DNA of 64,000 nt. It comes from Diphasiastrum complanatum (taxonomy: Eukaryota > Streptophyta > Lycopodiopsida > Lycopodiales > Lycopodiaceae). Where the stretch lies: NCBI GenBank assembly GCA_029204225.1, contig CM055093.1:34482525-34546524 (forward strand), given 5' to 3'. Numbering within the stretch: position 1 is the stretch's first letter; every line of letters starts with the position of its first letter. Below are positions 1-9,783 of the stretch, in pieces. Made by a program: the position numbers and the translations under genes. Below the pieces are notes generated by a model. It saw nothing but the letters and a program-made list of their open reading frames with translations. It was not told the DNA's origin and did no database searches.

Positions 1-405
1 ACAAGCACTAGTAGGATGCGTAGCTAGACAACGTGGGCACCATATGGGTTTGCGTCTATAAGGTACCTGTGCAAGGTTTGGCTGAGCAGGCATACTGCTT
101 TGGATAGACTTTAGGGTAGTTTGAAACTCATTGGTAAGTTTCTCCATTTGTAGTTGGTGTTGCTTATTAAGCAATTCCAGTTGTGACTTCTAAAGCTGAT
201 CTCGGGTATCCTCGATTGGCTTCGACTCATGGACAAAAGCACGTGGTGCTCTCCTTTCTCTAGATTAATCAACATCTGATCCTTCGTCTTCTTCCTTGAT
301 GGCATCAGACATAACTAACTTTAGACTCGTATATTCGTCATTGGATTTAAGCTCACGTCTTATCCAACTTGGAACACCAACTAAAAATGAGATGATGAGC
401 ATATG
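1..405 (-). pseudogene. gag-like LTR-retroelement fragment, cut by window edge
   Basis: Read on the minus strand from about 405 down to 1, one frame stays open except for TAA at 267-265 and TAG at 192-190. The peptide is charged and Gln/Lys/Glu-rich (for example QLELLNKQHQLQMEKL), as in a gag coiled-coil region. It ends at the window edge in CPRCLATHPTSAC (39 to 1), a C-x2-C-x3-H-x4-C array close to the CCHC zinc knuckle (usually C-x2-C-x4-H-x4-C). This suggests the nucleocapsid end of a retroelement Gag, possibly Ty3-like. The rest lies left of the window, so the family cannot be fixed. A similar Gln/Lys-rich minus-strand segment occurs at 51638-51802. Confidence 0.5.
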
Positions 406-420
406 CTCGGAGGGCAAAAA

Positions 421-830
421 ATGAGTTTAATGCTATGGTAAGAAAGCGAAAAATGTGACGTTCTAAGGGTTATGGAAATGCACTGAAAAACACAAAGGTC
501 TGCAAAAAGTGAAGGTAGAAAAACAAGAAGGTTTTCCTAAAAAACGAGAAATTCGAAGGTGGAGGATAATGGTAAAAAAAAATGAAAAAGCGAAAAATGC
601 GAAAGTAGACAAGTCAGAAATACAAAGGTAACAAAAGAGATTCTAGAACCGAAAACTTGATGGTCTAAGAAAATTGAAAAATAAAAAAGAAAAAAGAAAA
701 TAATGCGAAGGTCGAGGGTAAGGCTAAAAAAATGAAAAAGCGAAGGTCTGAGGGTAACTGTAAAAAAATGAGAACGCGAAAAATGCGAAGGTTTTGATTA
801 TTGGACATTCCAAGAACATCAAGAACTGGA
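421..830. repeat. A-rich degenerate repeat block around aaaatgcgaaggt
   Basis: Irregular repeats of a motif close to GCGAAAAATGCGAAGGT with A-runs between, for example near 588-600, 697-712, 730-750 and 776-793. There is no open frame. Similar motif clusters recur near 10617-10780, 14690-14835, 32870-33000 and 51400-51590, mostly inside or beside LTRs. Confidence 0.55.
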
Positions 831-1410
831 TTATAAGAGGATATGCAAGAATTACACCATAAGCACAGACTATTTAGTTTGTCTGAATGCTGATTCCTAC
901 ATTAATCCACAAACAAGAAATGAAATCTAATCCACTCTAGGAAAGCAGAAAATCTAATTCACTCTACGATCCACAACCACACACAAAGGAGGGAAGGGCA
1001 ACATCATGAATGCATTCACTCAAGAAACAAGCATGATCTAGGAGCTCAATAGATGCACCAAAACTCGTGGAGGCCCTTCTCATTTCAGCTTGGAGTGGGT
1101 ACATCTCACAAAAAGCTCCTCTTCTCAAAGAGGGAGTCTCTTAATAAGCAAGAGATCTCCTTAGGTGGCATCCTAGTGGCATTTCCACATTTCACCAATT
1201 ACAAGTGGAATAATGCTCTCTCCACTAGAGGTCACCATCAAAAGGTGGCTCACTCTACTTTCTTCAAGAGGGGTCTACTTGCATTTATTACTTTGTCTAG
1301 AAATACTAGTTCCTACATGGTCATTCCATCTTCCGAGATTCACCATGAGGCTTACACAGGTCTTGCTCGTCATTCCTAACTAGCATTTCTCGGCTCTCAG
1401 CCTTCGTTCG
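831..1410. other. no supported gene
   Basis: A 108-codon open frame at 1053-1379 has no recognisable motif and lies in sequence rich in short AG/CT words. Nothing else is supported here. Confidence 0.5.
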
Positions 1411-1506
1411 TCTCATCTTCTCAGAGACCTCCTCGGTCTAAGGTGAGAGGTGCTCTTGGGTAGCTCTGGTTGAGTATCTTGGGGATTCATCAGAATCAGC
1501 CAACAT
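1411..1506. repeat. 96-bp dispersed repeat, copy 1
   Basis: Matches 43708-43803 over 96 bp with no gap and about six mismatches by eye. Flanks on both sides are unrelated. The second copy joins a copia gag start, so this is probably a piece of a retroelement. Confidence 0.75.
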
Positions 1507-1616
1507 TTGGATCATTGAATCAGCCTAAGTAGTGGCTATTAGATTGCATAATCAAAATTTCAGTATTTGCACATAGATTTGGAATAGTCAATCTTTTGTG
1601 ATTATTGTTGTAATCA

Positions 1617-2648
1617 CTTCAGAATGGGCAGATCATAATAGTGGCTGTATATGTGGACGACACTCTGATACTTTGCAGGAGTGAGTAGCTAATTGCTGAA
1701 GTAAAGACAGACATCTCGAAGCATTTCGAGATAGTGGATCTGGGAGAAGCCAGGTATTACCTAGGCTTACAAATTGAAAGGGACTATGAGGGAGGAAAGT
1801 TGTACCTTCACCAATCCAGATACACCCAGAAGATCCTAGAGGACTTTGGGATGCTGAACTGCAAAGGAGCGAACACTCCAATGCTTGTAGGGACGGTGCT
1901 AACAAATGATGACTGTCCAAAGATTGAGGAAGAAAGAGAACAGATGTAGCTCACACCCTACAGGAGGCTGATAGGTTCACTGATGTACCTTGCAGACAAC
2001 ACACGTCCTGATATTGCTTATGCAGTATTCAGGATGAGCCAATTCTACACGAATCCAGGCTCGACACATTGGAAGATTGCAAGACAAATTTTGCAATATC
2101 TTCAATTAACGAGGGATTATGGCTTGTGTTATTGTCGTGGTGCAGGTCTCAGGATACTTTCCTACAACTATGCTAGTTGGGCATCTCTCAGGGATGACTG
2201 TAAAAGCGTCTCAGGAGGATGCACCATCGCATCAGGAGCAATAGTTCTCTGGGTCAGCAAGAAGCAGACCAGTGTAGCCCAGTTGTCCTGCGAAGCAGAG
2301 TACGTAGTAGCAACGAAGATGGCCAAAGAAATAATTTGGCTAAGGCAGTTTCTGGATGAATTGGGCAAAACAAGGAACGAGCCATTGGTCTTTCAGATGG
2401 ACAACAGCTCCGCAATACACCTGACGAAAGATCCTATGTTCCACTTAAGAATGAAGCACATTGCGATCAAGTACCACTTGATCAAGGATTTGATTGAAAG
2501 GAAGATGATGCAGACCACCTTTATAGGAACAAAAGATATGGTTGCTGACATCTTCACTAAAGCTCTGGACAAAGGGCTCTTTGAGAGGCAAAGGAGTAGT
2601 CTCGAGATCATAAAGCTACCATGCTTTGAGAGAGAGCTGAAGAAATAG
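1617..2648 (+). pseudogene. Ty1/copia reverse transcriptase-RNase H relic
   Basis: One plus frame encodes the second half of a copia Pol: the RT YVDD box (VYVDDTLIL, about 1650-1676), the connecting segment YRRLIGSLMYLADNTRPDIAY, then the RNase H domain through VADIFTKAL to the stop at 2646-2648. It has in-frame stops TAG 1686-1688 and TAG 1947-1949. Gag, protease, integrase and the RT N-terminus are absent, so it is truncated at its 5' end. RT copies element RNA to DNA and RNase H removes the RNA; this copy cannot do so. The sequence differs clearly from the 45-kb element and appears to be another copia lineage. Confidence 0.9.
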
Positions 2649-3541
2649 AGTGTTTCTGATTACAAAGCCTTGCTAGCTTTCAGCCCTTCACCTGACAAAG
2701 ATGTTCGTGAACTCGAACATCTAGAGACACGAAACACGAAGAGTTTTGCGAACACAAAAGTCAACAGAGACAAAGACTAATGGTTCGCGAACACGAACGG
2801 TTTGCGAACACGAACGGTTTGCGAACACGAAGGATCCACAAACAAGATTCCTTTGTGGTCCAGCAAGAGAGAAAGGAAGACGAGGTAAACGAAACCAACG
2901 GTGAAAATGAAACCCGTTCTGTCCTCACGCTCCAAGGAGTACCATTAGAGATCACGCAAGTACCCAGAAGTACAGAGATCTGACTTGATGGCATGATGCC
3001 AAAAGATACTTCCTAGGTCATGGCTAATCTGTCACTCTTGTAATTTCCTGATTAGTTGTAGATGTATAATCACTCTAATCTTAGGTTTACATAGAGAGGC
3101 CGTACTTACTGGATAATACTTGACATATATCAAAACAAGATACACAGAGTGTACTAGAGAAGAGACACTAAAGAAGTCTGATGCTAGCAAGCAATCGAGA
3201 CGAACACAGACAGAAGCTCCACCTACGTGCGAGAAGATAATTCTGTCTAGGATCAAAAGATCCAATTGTCCGCTAGTGAAGCAAGACTACTACTCGTGAG
3301 AGAACCGCGCTTCTCTCACGCCAACGCATTGTGTGGATTCGCATGCAGTGCCCTGAAGAAATAAGAGAAAATCAATATAGATTTTTTTCTGGTTGTGTTT
3401 GATCTTGGATGTAGAATGCTTATGCTGTTTATTTTCATATGTCTGAGTTTTCTCTTGTTCTCTTTGAATTTTGCACCTTGGTTGAAATCAAGTCGAATGC
3501 TGTATTAATTTTATGAACGTAGATGAGTAGTAACTGACTAC
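2649..3541 (+). other. 3' flank of the copia relic, probable LTR remnant
   Basis: Non-coding sequence following the RNase H stop, where the polypurine tract and 3' LTR would lie. No clean TG...CA boundary was found. The younger element at 3542-8635 interrupts it, and it resumes at 8641, where an ATCAGAGC tRNA-primer-like remnant (8752-8761) occurs. Confidence 0.4.
2782..2832. repeat. 17-bp tandem repeat, three copies
   Basis: Unit GGTTTGCGAACACGAAC at 2782-2798, 2799-2815 and 2816-2832. The first copy has C for T, giving the palindrome TTCGCGAA; the last ends in G. Confidence 0.9.
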
Positions 3542-4361
3542 TGTGAGAAATTGGCAAAAATCTAGCTTGGTATTTTTTATGATAGAAGTTTGTAAGTGAA
3601 TCTCACATGTGTGGAGGATGTTCCTACGTGTGGAGAATTGTAAAGTAAATCAAAATGTTTGATATAGGGGTCTCATAGAATTTCATAGTCAAGCATTTAG
3701 GTGTAGCATGTTGATAGGGTCAAATTTGGCATAGATGGCAAATTATCCATTTCCACTTGTAATGCCAATATTGAGCCAAAATAGAGCCAAACTTGTGCCA
3801 ATTAGAGTGTAGACAAGTGTCATGCTTTTGTTTGATGAAGCTTAAGAGGTCCAATAGGACTTAGAGGTGGAACCTTGTGAGGTCCAATAGAAAATTGAGG
3901 TGTGCTTGAATATAGTCCAATAGAATTTAGAGGTGCATGGATCAACTGTCCAATAGGATTAAGAGGTGGCAAAGTGTGATCCAATCATAGTTAAGCATAG
4001 TGGTAGCTCATGAATCTATTAGTATCATTGTACTCCTCCTTTTGGATCTAATTGATTTTGAGATTGAGTGGATTTTGAGTGTCATTGAATTTCTAGCTTT
4101 CTCTCTCTACCCGAGAGCTCATGATGGTTTTTCTCTCTCTACCCAAGGAGAGCAGCTTGTTTTTACTTAGAATACTTTTCGAACACTTCCCACACGTGTG
4201 AGTGAGAGTTGGAAGTGATTGAATGCATGTAGTAGTGTGTTTTTGCCATAGAATCAAAGATAGATCTTGAATCTCAATCTAGTCTTGATCTTGGTGCATC
4301 TACACACCTTAGGAGATCACAAGTACATGTAGTGGACAATCCACACGTGTGAAAGTCAACA
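3542..4361 (+). repeat. 5' LTR of the 3542-8635 element
   Basis: 820 bp, TG...CA termini. Holds CACACGTGTG at 4191-4200 and 4342-4351, the second ending ten bases before the LTR end, plus a CACATGTGTG variant at 3604-3613. Partner LTR at 7816-8635. Confidence 0.97.
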
Positions 4362-4373
4362 TGGTATCAGAGC
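4362..4373 (+). promoter_or_regulatory. primer binding site (initiator Met-tRNA)
   Basis: TGGTATCAGAGC lies directly after the 5' LTR. This is the usual plant copia minus-strand primer site, complementary to the 3' end of initiator tRNA-Met. About 745 bp of untranslated leader follows before the ATG at 5119. Confidence 0.93.
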
Positions 4374-5118
4374 CTACCTAAGGTTACCATGCATTTTGAT
4401 CCATTTGAGTGAAAACTATTCATCAATCTTGAGCTAGAAATTGTCAAGGCCCATTTTCCTAGCTACCTTGTTCAATTTTGGATCAAAAGAGATCAAAAGG
4501 ACATTGATTGGGTCTGACCTGGTACTGTACGAAATCAGGTGCTCAGACATGTGTGAGGAACATCCAATTTCAGTTTGGGAGTTCTCTTTCATGTTTGATT
4601 CAGAAATCTTGCTAGATAGCTTGTTTTGAAGCTATTTTTGTCTAGTTTCTGATGCAATCAGTTTCATTCCATTTGGTTGAGACAATCAAAAGCTATAAGC
4701 TTTTGAAGAGGGTTAGGTAGGGCACCTAGACCTGGGTGGACACATTTGGTTTGGTCAAAAGATTGCTTGTTTGATCCAAAATCACAGTTGAATGCTTACC
4801 AATCTCATCTATATGTGATCTAGGCACTGTTTTGAGATCTTAGCCATTTTGTTTCATGCAATATCATTGTATTTGAGTCAAATTTGGTTTCTTAGTGTAT
4901 TTCACACGTTCTAAGAGTGTTTGATCGTAACTTTGCCCATACTCCATCATTTGATGTGAAGTAGATCTAGTTTTGGAAAGATTGAGATAGCTAGTGAGAA
5001 TCATCTCACAGTTTGTTGCAAGATCTTGCATAGAAGATGGTAGCACACCATTATTGGATCCTATAGTGAGAGAGAAGCAACATTTTTTGTTCATCACTTT
5101 TATTTATCTCCACTTTAC

Positions 5119-7692
5119 ATGACTTCAATGAGTTCATACTTGTTGCAACCAAGTGAGAGATTGTCTACTTCCAATTATTCAATATGGAAGTTGAGGATGG
5201 AGTCCATCTTGATACTCCAAGATGTGATGGACATTGTACTTGGGATTGAGGAGGAGCCTCAAGTCCTTCAAGAAGTACAAAAATACAAGAAGAGAGCTAG
5301 GATGGCTCTCCACTACATTAAGATGAATGTCTCTAATGAGATATTGAGGGAGATTGGTGATTGTTCTACATCCAAGGAAGCTTGGGATTGTCTCAAGTCC
5401 ATCTATGAGGCTAAGAACACCTCTAGGCTCCTCACTCTTAGAAATCAAATATTTCAAAGTAGTCAAAAGAGTGATGAGAGTGCATCTAATTATGTTTTGA
5501 GAGTCAAGGATATTCATAGGGAGCTTGCATGTATTGGTGACTCAATCAATCAAAGTGAGCTAGTCCAAGTCATTCTCAATGGCCTGAGAGATGAATATGA
5601 CAACCTTGTCCAATCCTATGCTATTAAGGAGGAGCTACCAAGGTTGGAGGCTCTTCAAAGTGTGCTTATTTCAGAAGAATCAAGACAAGAGTACAAACTC
5701 TTGAGGATGGACAAGCTATCACTCAATCATGATGATGGCAAAGTTCTATTTGCCAAGCACAAAGAGAGGAGTAAGAAGCAACACCATCACTTCTCTAATG
5801 ACAAAGATAAAGACCAAGATGGAGAGGAGGAGGATACCTCTCATGCTTCTAATTCAAATCTCAAGAAGAAGATGATCAAGTGCTTTTATTGTGGCAAGAA
5901 AGGCCATTATGCCACCAATTGCTTCAAGAAGAAGAATCAACTCAATCAAGCCAACATCACCAATGAGAAAGAAGACTATATTGCAAGTGATGGAGAAGGC
6001 TCTCTTATGGCATCAAGCTTCTCCTCTTCCACCTTCAACAAGGATGGCTCATGGTATATTGATAGTGGAGCATCTTCACATATGTGTGGCTCCAAGAACT
6101 TTTTTTCATCTATTATGCCTTATGATGGAGTCAAGAAGACCATATACTTTGCAAGTAAGCATGAGTGCAATATTGAAGGAGTAGGGATTATTCCCTTGAA
6201 GCTTGCATCTTCTAAAGATCTCTTTCTCAACAATGTTCTTTTTGTCCCAAAGCTTACAAAGAACATCTTAAGTGTTGGCCAACTTCGTGATAGTGGCTTT
6301 GATGTCAATTTCAATATTGACAATTGTGTGATTAAGAAGGATGGTGAGATCCTTGCATATGGATCAAGATTTGAAGGCATCTACAAATTGGATCCAAGTG
6401 AGAGTGCAAACTCTCTTGATGTTTCTTATATTTCCAATATTTCAAAGGAGGAGGATTACACAAGATGCACATATCTTCTCTCTTCAAGTATTATGGTGTA
6501 TGATTATTCCTTATTATTCAAAGCATATGTTGAGAAGAAATTCTCATTGAAGATCAAAGCTTTGAGGAGTATTGGAGCTCTTGAAGGAATAGCACCATAT
6601 GAAGTTTTATTCAAGATGAAGCCTAAGGTTGATCACCTTAGTGAACTTGGTAGTGCTTGCTTTGCACATATTCCCTTGGAAACAAGAAGGAAGGATGATC
6701 CAAACTCATGGATCATGATTGGATACTCATCCATCAAGGAGGCCTTTAGTGTCTTTACACTCTCTTTTTCAAATGTGATGGTGAATAGAGATGTCATATT
6801 GCATGAAGATTCAATCTTGGAAGTGGCCGAGATCAAGGCTTCTCAAGAAGCATCACAAGTTATCCTTTTTGAAGGTATTCAAGTTATGATGGGGCCAATG
6901 TGTGAGGAGGAGTTTCTTCTTCATATGATTTCAAGAAGATCTTCAAGATGCATGGCCGAGTCTTTATGGCTCACCTTACATGGCAAAGAGGGGCATCTTT
7001 CATGTTGTATCTACTACAACACATTCATATATGCTTCTCTTCCTTTGCTTGAAATGCTATCTTGCTTCATTGAATTTTTTGGATCTCAAAGTTCAAGAAA
7101 AGCTATACTAGTTTTGTATGATGCTTATGGTATAGACATGTTTCTTGTCATTATTGACTTAGATGTGTTTCCAATACTTTTTGAAAGCAAGATATTGTAT
7201 TGTCAAAAGTATGCTCTTGATTCTAGTAAGAACAAGATTGAGCTTGGTACTCACTTTTTTGAAAATCATGTTTTCACATGTTTTGAGGCAAATTGTAAAC
7301 TCCTCTTGAGATTAAGTGAAGCATCCAAAGTGGACACTTACATCCTTGAGAGAGTAACTAGCCTAAAAAAGATCAAGATAGTCTTTGATATCAAGATTAG
7401 ATCCATCATGGACATAGTTAATTGTATGTGGACTAGTCAAGCTAGAAAGCATAATCTTGATAATCATCATTGTTTCACATCTTATGATCTTGATCTCCAT
7501 GATCCTTATGGGGCTTGGAAGCCTCAGATTTCTCTATTTATGGTGCATCCATCATGCAAGTGGAACTTTCAAGGCAAAGATCATCATCAAGCATGGAGGA
7601 AGCCCATGATAATAGTGGCATATTGGTGGAGCACTCTTCAAAGGCATTGGCAAGAGATCTCTACCAAAGAGATCTTATCATGGATATGGTGA
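5119..7692 (+). CDS. Gag-protease with remnant integrase and unknown C-terminus, 857 aa
   Basis: Residues ~1-200 are a copia Gag (UBN2 type; early motif NYSIWKLRMES). A CCHC zinc knuckle CFYCGKKGHYATNC starts at ~255, and the retropepsin site WYIDSGASSHM at ~312 (catalytic Asp ~315). Two integrase pieces follow: an edge of the core (YLLSS...IKALRS) and the C-terminal part around PYEVLFKMKPKVDHL to VNRDVILHED (~490-565). The DNGGE...VAERK catalytic segment between them is missing, yet the frame is kept. Residues ~566-857 show no RT, RNase H or other family I recognise, though this stretch stays open for about 290 codons. The first ATG after the leader matches the Gag start of related copies. 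The product could form particles with Gag and protease but lacks a replicative enzyme. A host-derived origin for the tail is possible but unproven. Confidence 0.85.
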   Translation: MTSMSSYLLQPSERLSTSNYSIWKLRMESILILQDVMDIVLGIEEEPQVLQEVQKYKKRARMALHYIKMNVSNEILREIGDCSTSKEAWDCLKSIYEAKNTSRLLTLRNQIFQSSQKSDESASNYVLRVKDIHRELACIGDSINQSELVQVILNGLRDEYDNLVQSYAIKEELPRLEALQSVLISEESRQEYKLLRMDKLSLNHDDGKVLFAKHKERSKKQHHHFSNDKDKDQDGEEEDTSHASNSNLKKKMIKCFYCGKKGHYATNCFKKKNQLNQANITNEKEDYIASDGEGSLMASSFSSSTFNKDGSWYIDSGASSHMCGSKNFFSSIMPYDGVKKTIYFASKHECNIEGVGIIPLKLASSKDLFLNNVLFVPKLTKNILSVGQLRDSGFDVNFNIDNCVIKKDGEILAYGSRFEGIYKLDPSESANSLDVSYISNISKEEDYTRCTYLLSSSIMVYDYSLLFKAYVEKKFSLKIKALRSIGALEGIAPYEVLFKMKPKVDHLSELGSACFAHIPLETRRKDDPNSWIMIGYSSIKEAFSVFTLSFSNVMVNRDVILHEDSILEVAEIKASQEASQVILFEGIQVMMGPMCEEEFLLHMISRRSSRCMAESLWLTLHGKEGHLSCCIYYNTFIYASLPLLEMLSCFIEFFGSQSSRKAILVLYDAYGIDMFLVIIDLDVFPILFESKILYCQKYALDSSKNKIELGTHFFENHVFTCFEANCKLLLRLSEASKVDTYILERVTSLKKIKIVFDIKIRSIMDIVNCMWTSQARKHNLDNHHCFTSYDLDLHDPYGAWKPQISLFMVHPSCKWNFQGKDHHQAWRKPMIIVAYWWSTLQRHWQEISTKEILSWIW

Positions 7693-7815
7693 GGGTGCTG
7701 CTATGATGGATCCCTTGGCTGATCTTCACTTCTTATGCATACCAAAGGATCCACTCAAAAAGATTTACAAACTTCTCAAGTGATCTAGTACCTTTCCAAG
7801 CTATTTTTTGAGGAG

Positions 7816-8635
7816 TGTGAGAAATTGGCAAAAATCTAGCTTGGTATTTTTTATGATAGAAGTTTGTAAGTGAATCTCACATGTGTGGAGGATGTTCCCA
7901 CGTGTGGAGAATTGTAAAGTAAATCAAAATGTTTGATATAGGGGTCTCATAGAATTTCATAGTCAAGCATTTAGGTGTAGGATGTTGATAGGGTCAAATT
8001 TGGCATAGATGGCAAATTATCCATTTCCACTTGTAATGCCAATATTGAGCCAAAATAGAGCCAAACTTGTGCCAATTAGAGTGTAGACAAGTGTCATGCT
8101 TTTTTTTGATGAAGCTTAAGAGGTCCAATAGGATTTAGAGGTGGAACCTTGTGAGGTCCAATAGAAAATTGAGGTGTGCTTGAATATAGTCCAATAGAAT
8201 TTAGAGGTGCATGGATCAATGGTCCAATAGGATTAAGAGGTGGCAAAGTGTGATCCAATCATAGTTAAGCATAGTGGTAGCTCATGAATCTATTAGTATC
8301 ATTGTACTCCTCCTTTTGGATCTAATTGATTTTGAGATTGAGTGGATTTTGAGTGTCATTGAATTTCTAGCTTTCTCTCTCTACCCGAGAGCTCATGATG
8401 GTTTTTCTCTCTCTACCCAAGGAGAGCAGCTTGTTTTTACTTAGAATACTTTTGGAACACTTCCCACACGTGTGAGTGAGAGTTGGAAGTGATTGAATGC
8501 ATGTAGTAGTGTGTTATTGCCATAGAATCAAAGATAGATCTTGAATCTCAATCTAGTCTTGATCTTGGTGCATCTACACACCTTAGGAGATCACAAGTAC
8601 ATGTAGTGGACAATCCACACGTGTGAAAGTCAACA
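7816..8635 (+). repeat. 3' LTR of the 3542-8635 element
   Basis: 820 bp, about 99% identical to the 5' LTR by eye. Copies of CACACGTGTG at 8465-8474 and 8616-8625. The target duplication ACTAC follows at 8636-8640. Confidence 0.97.
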
Positions 8636-8775
8636 ACTACTCTCTAGAGGATTGTAGGAGTGTTTCAGCTGGCAGTGCCCAGCGAACACATCTGAACTTC
8701 ATCAGAATCTTGAAAGAGAGTTGAATTTTTTCCTCATGATTCTCATCAATCGTATCAGAGCATCTCACGATTCTC

Positions 8776-9783
8776 ATCAAAAAAGAAGGATAGATAAAAG
8801 CTCAAGCGCTTCTATTGTGGCATCAAGGGACACTTTGCATGTGAGTGCTACAAGAAGAAGAGAGATCAAGGAGACAAGCAAGGTAATCTTACTCTTCATG
8901 AGGATGGTTTGGATGTTCAAGATGCAAATGATGATGCTTTTGTGATGTCTTCATGTATGCTTGCTAATGATGGAGATCTATATCCTTGGTGAATTGATAG
9001 TGGAGCAAGTTCACACATGACTTTTCACAAAGAGTATTTCACCTCTTTGTTGCCATATGGAGATGACAAGAGGGTGATCTACACAGCCAATGATGGTGAG
9101 TGTGCAATCAAAGGGATTGGCACAATTCCTATTTCTCTCTCTACAAAGAGGAATGATCATTTGGAGGATGTCTTGTTTATTCCATCTATTACCAAGAATT
9201 TGCTTAGTGTGAGTCAACTTCTAAGTAAAGGCCTCAAGGTTGAGTTTGATGGAGATGCTTGTATGACCAAAAGGAAGGATGTCTTGATTGGAAAAGGTAA
9301 AAGGCAAGGGAAGTCGTTCAAAGTAGATGCTTGTGTTATTGCTCACCAAGTTGGATGTGTTGCAAGAGAGCAAATACTTATTCAAGAGGTTTGGCATAAA
9401 GGGATGAGACACCTCAACTTAAAGTCATTGGAGGTAATGGCTAGAAAGAAGGTTGTGATAGGTCTTCCAAGTTCCTTAAGTGGCATCAAACATGTTTGTG
9501 AATCTTGTGCTTTGTCTAAGTCACATAGACTACCTTATACTAGATCTATATCTACATTTACAAAGCAGCCTTTTCAACTTGTACATTCAGATATTCATGG
9601 ATTCACTACAATTAGCAATAGTGGAGCTAAGATGTATGTAACATTCATTGATGATTTTAGTAGATTTGGTTGGATCTATCTACTAAAGAGCAAGGATGAA
9701 GTGTCTGATGTCTTTATCAAGTTCAAGAATGCAAGGGAGAATCAATTTTCTACAAGGATCAAGTGCTTAAGGAGTGAAAATGG
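8776..9783 (+). pseudogene. copia gag-protease-integrase relic
   Basis: One plus frame runs from the zinc-knuckle region to mid-integrase and closely matches residues ~240-565 of the intact 46384-50334 protein. Lesions: TAA at 8795-8797, loss of the first zinc-knuckle Cys (RFYCGIKGHFACEC) and TGG-to-TGA at 8990-8992 just before the protease site IDSGASSHM. The integrase HHCC region and first catalytic Asp (FIDDFSRF) are present. The frame is cut within the second catalytic motif (LRSENG) by the LTR starting at 9784. It is another autonomous-type element, broken by nested insertion; the rest of its integrase was not found beyond the insert. Confidence 0.9.

Larger units (their letters stand above)
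3542..8635 (+). mobile_element. complete non-autonomous Ty1/copia-type LTR retrotransposon
   Basis: LTRs at 3542-4361 and 7816-8635 are both 820 bp, begin TGTGAGAAATTGG and end GTCAACA. They differ at only about eight positions and by no indels. The direct duplication ACTAC flanks the element (3537-3541 and 8636-8640). A perfect primer site TGGTATCAGAGC follows the 5' LTR, and a purine-rich TTTTTTGAGGAG precedes the 3' LTR. The single long frame (5119-7692) retains gag and protease but has lost the integrase core, RT and nearly all RNase H. It therefore looks like a gag-bearing terminal-repeat (TR-GAG-like) derivative that would need pol in trans. Low LTR divergence indicates a recent insertion into an older copia remnant. 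Confidence 0.97.

Noticed and set aside
1053-1379. 108-codon plus-strand open frame
   Set aside because: No motif, no splice or promoter context, and the composition of low-complexity AG/CT words.
7515-7706. Second plus frame overlapping the end of the 857-codon frame, with a weak KALARDL resemblance to the RNase H tail
   Set aside because: Too short and degenerate to call a separate gene; more likely leftover pol sequence before the 3' LTR.
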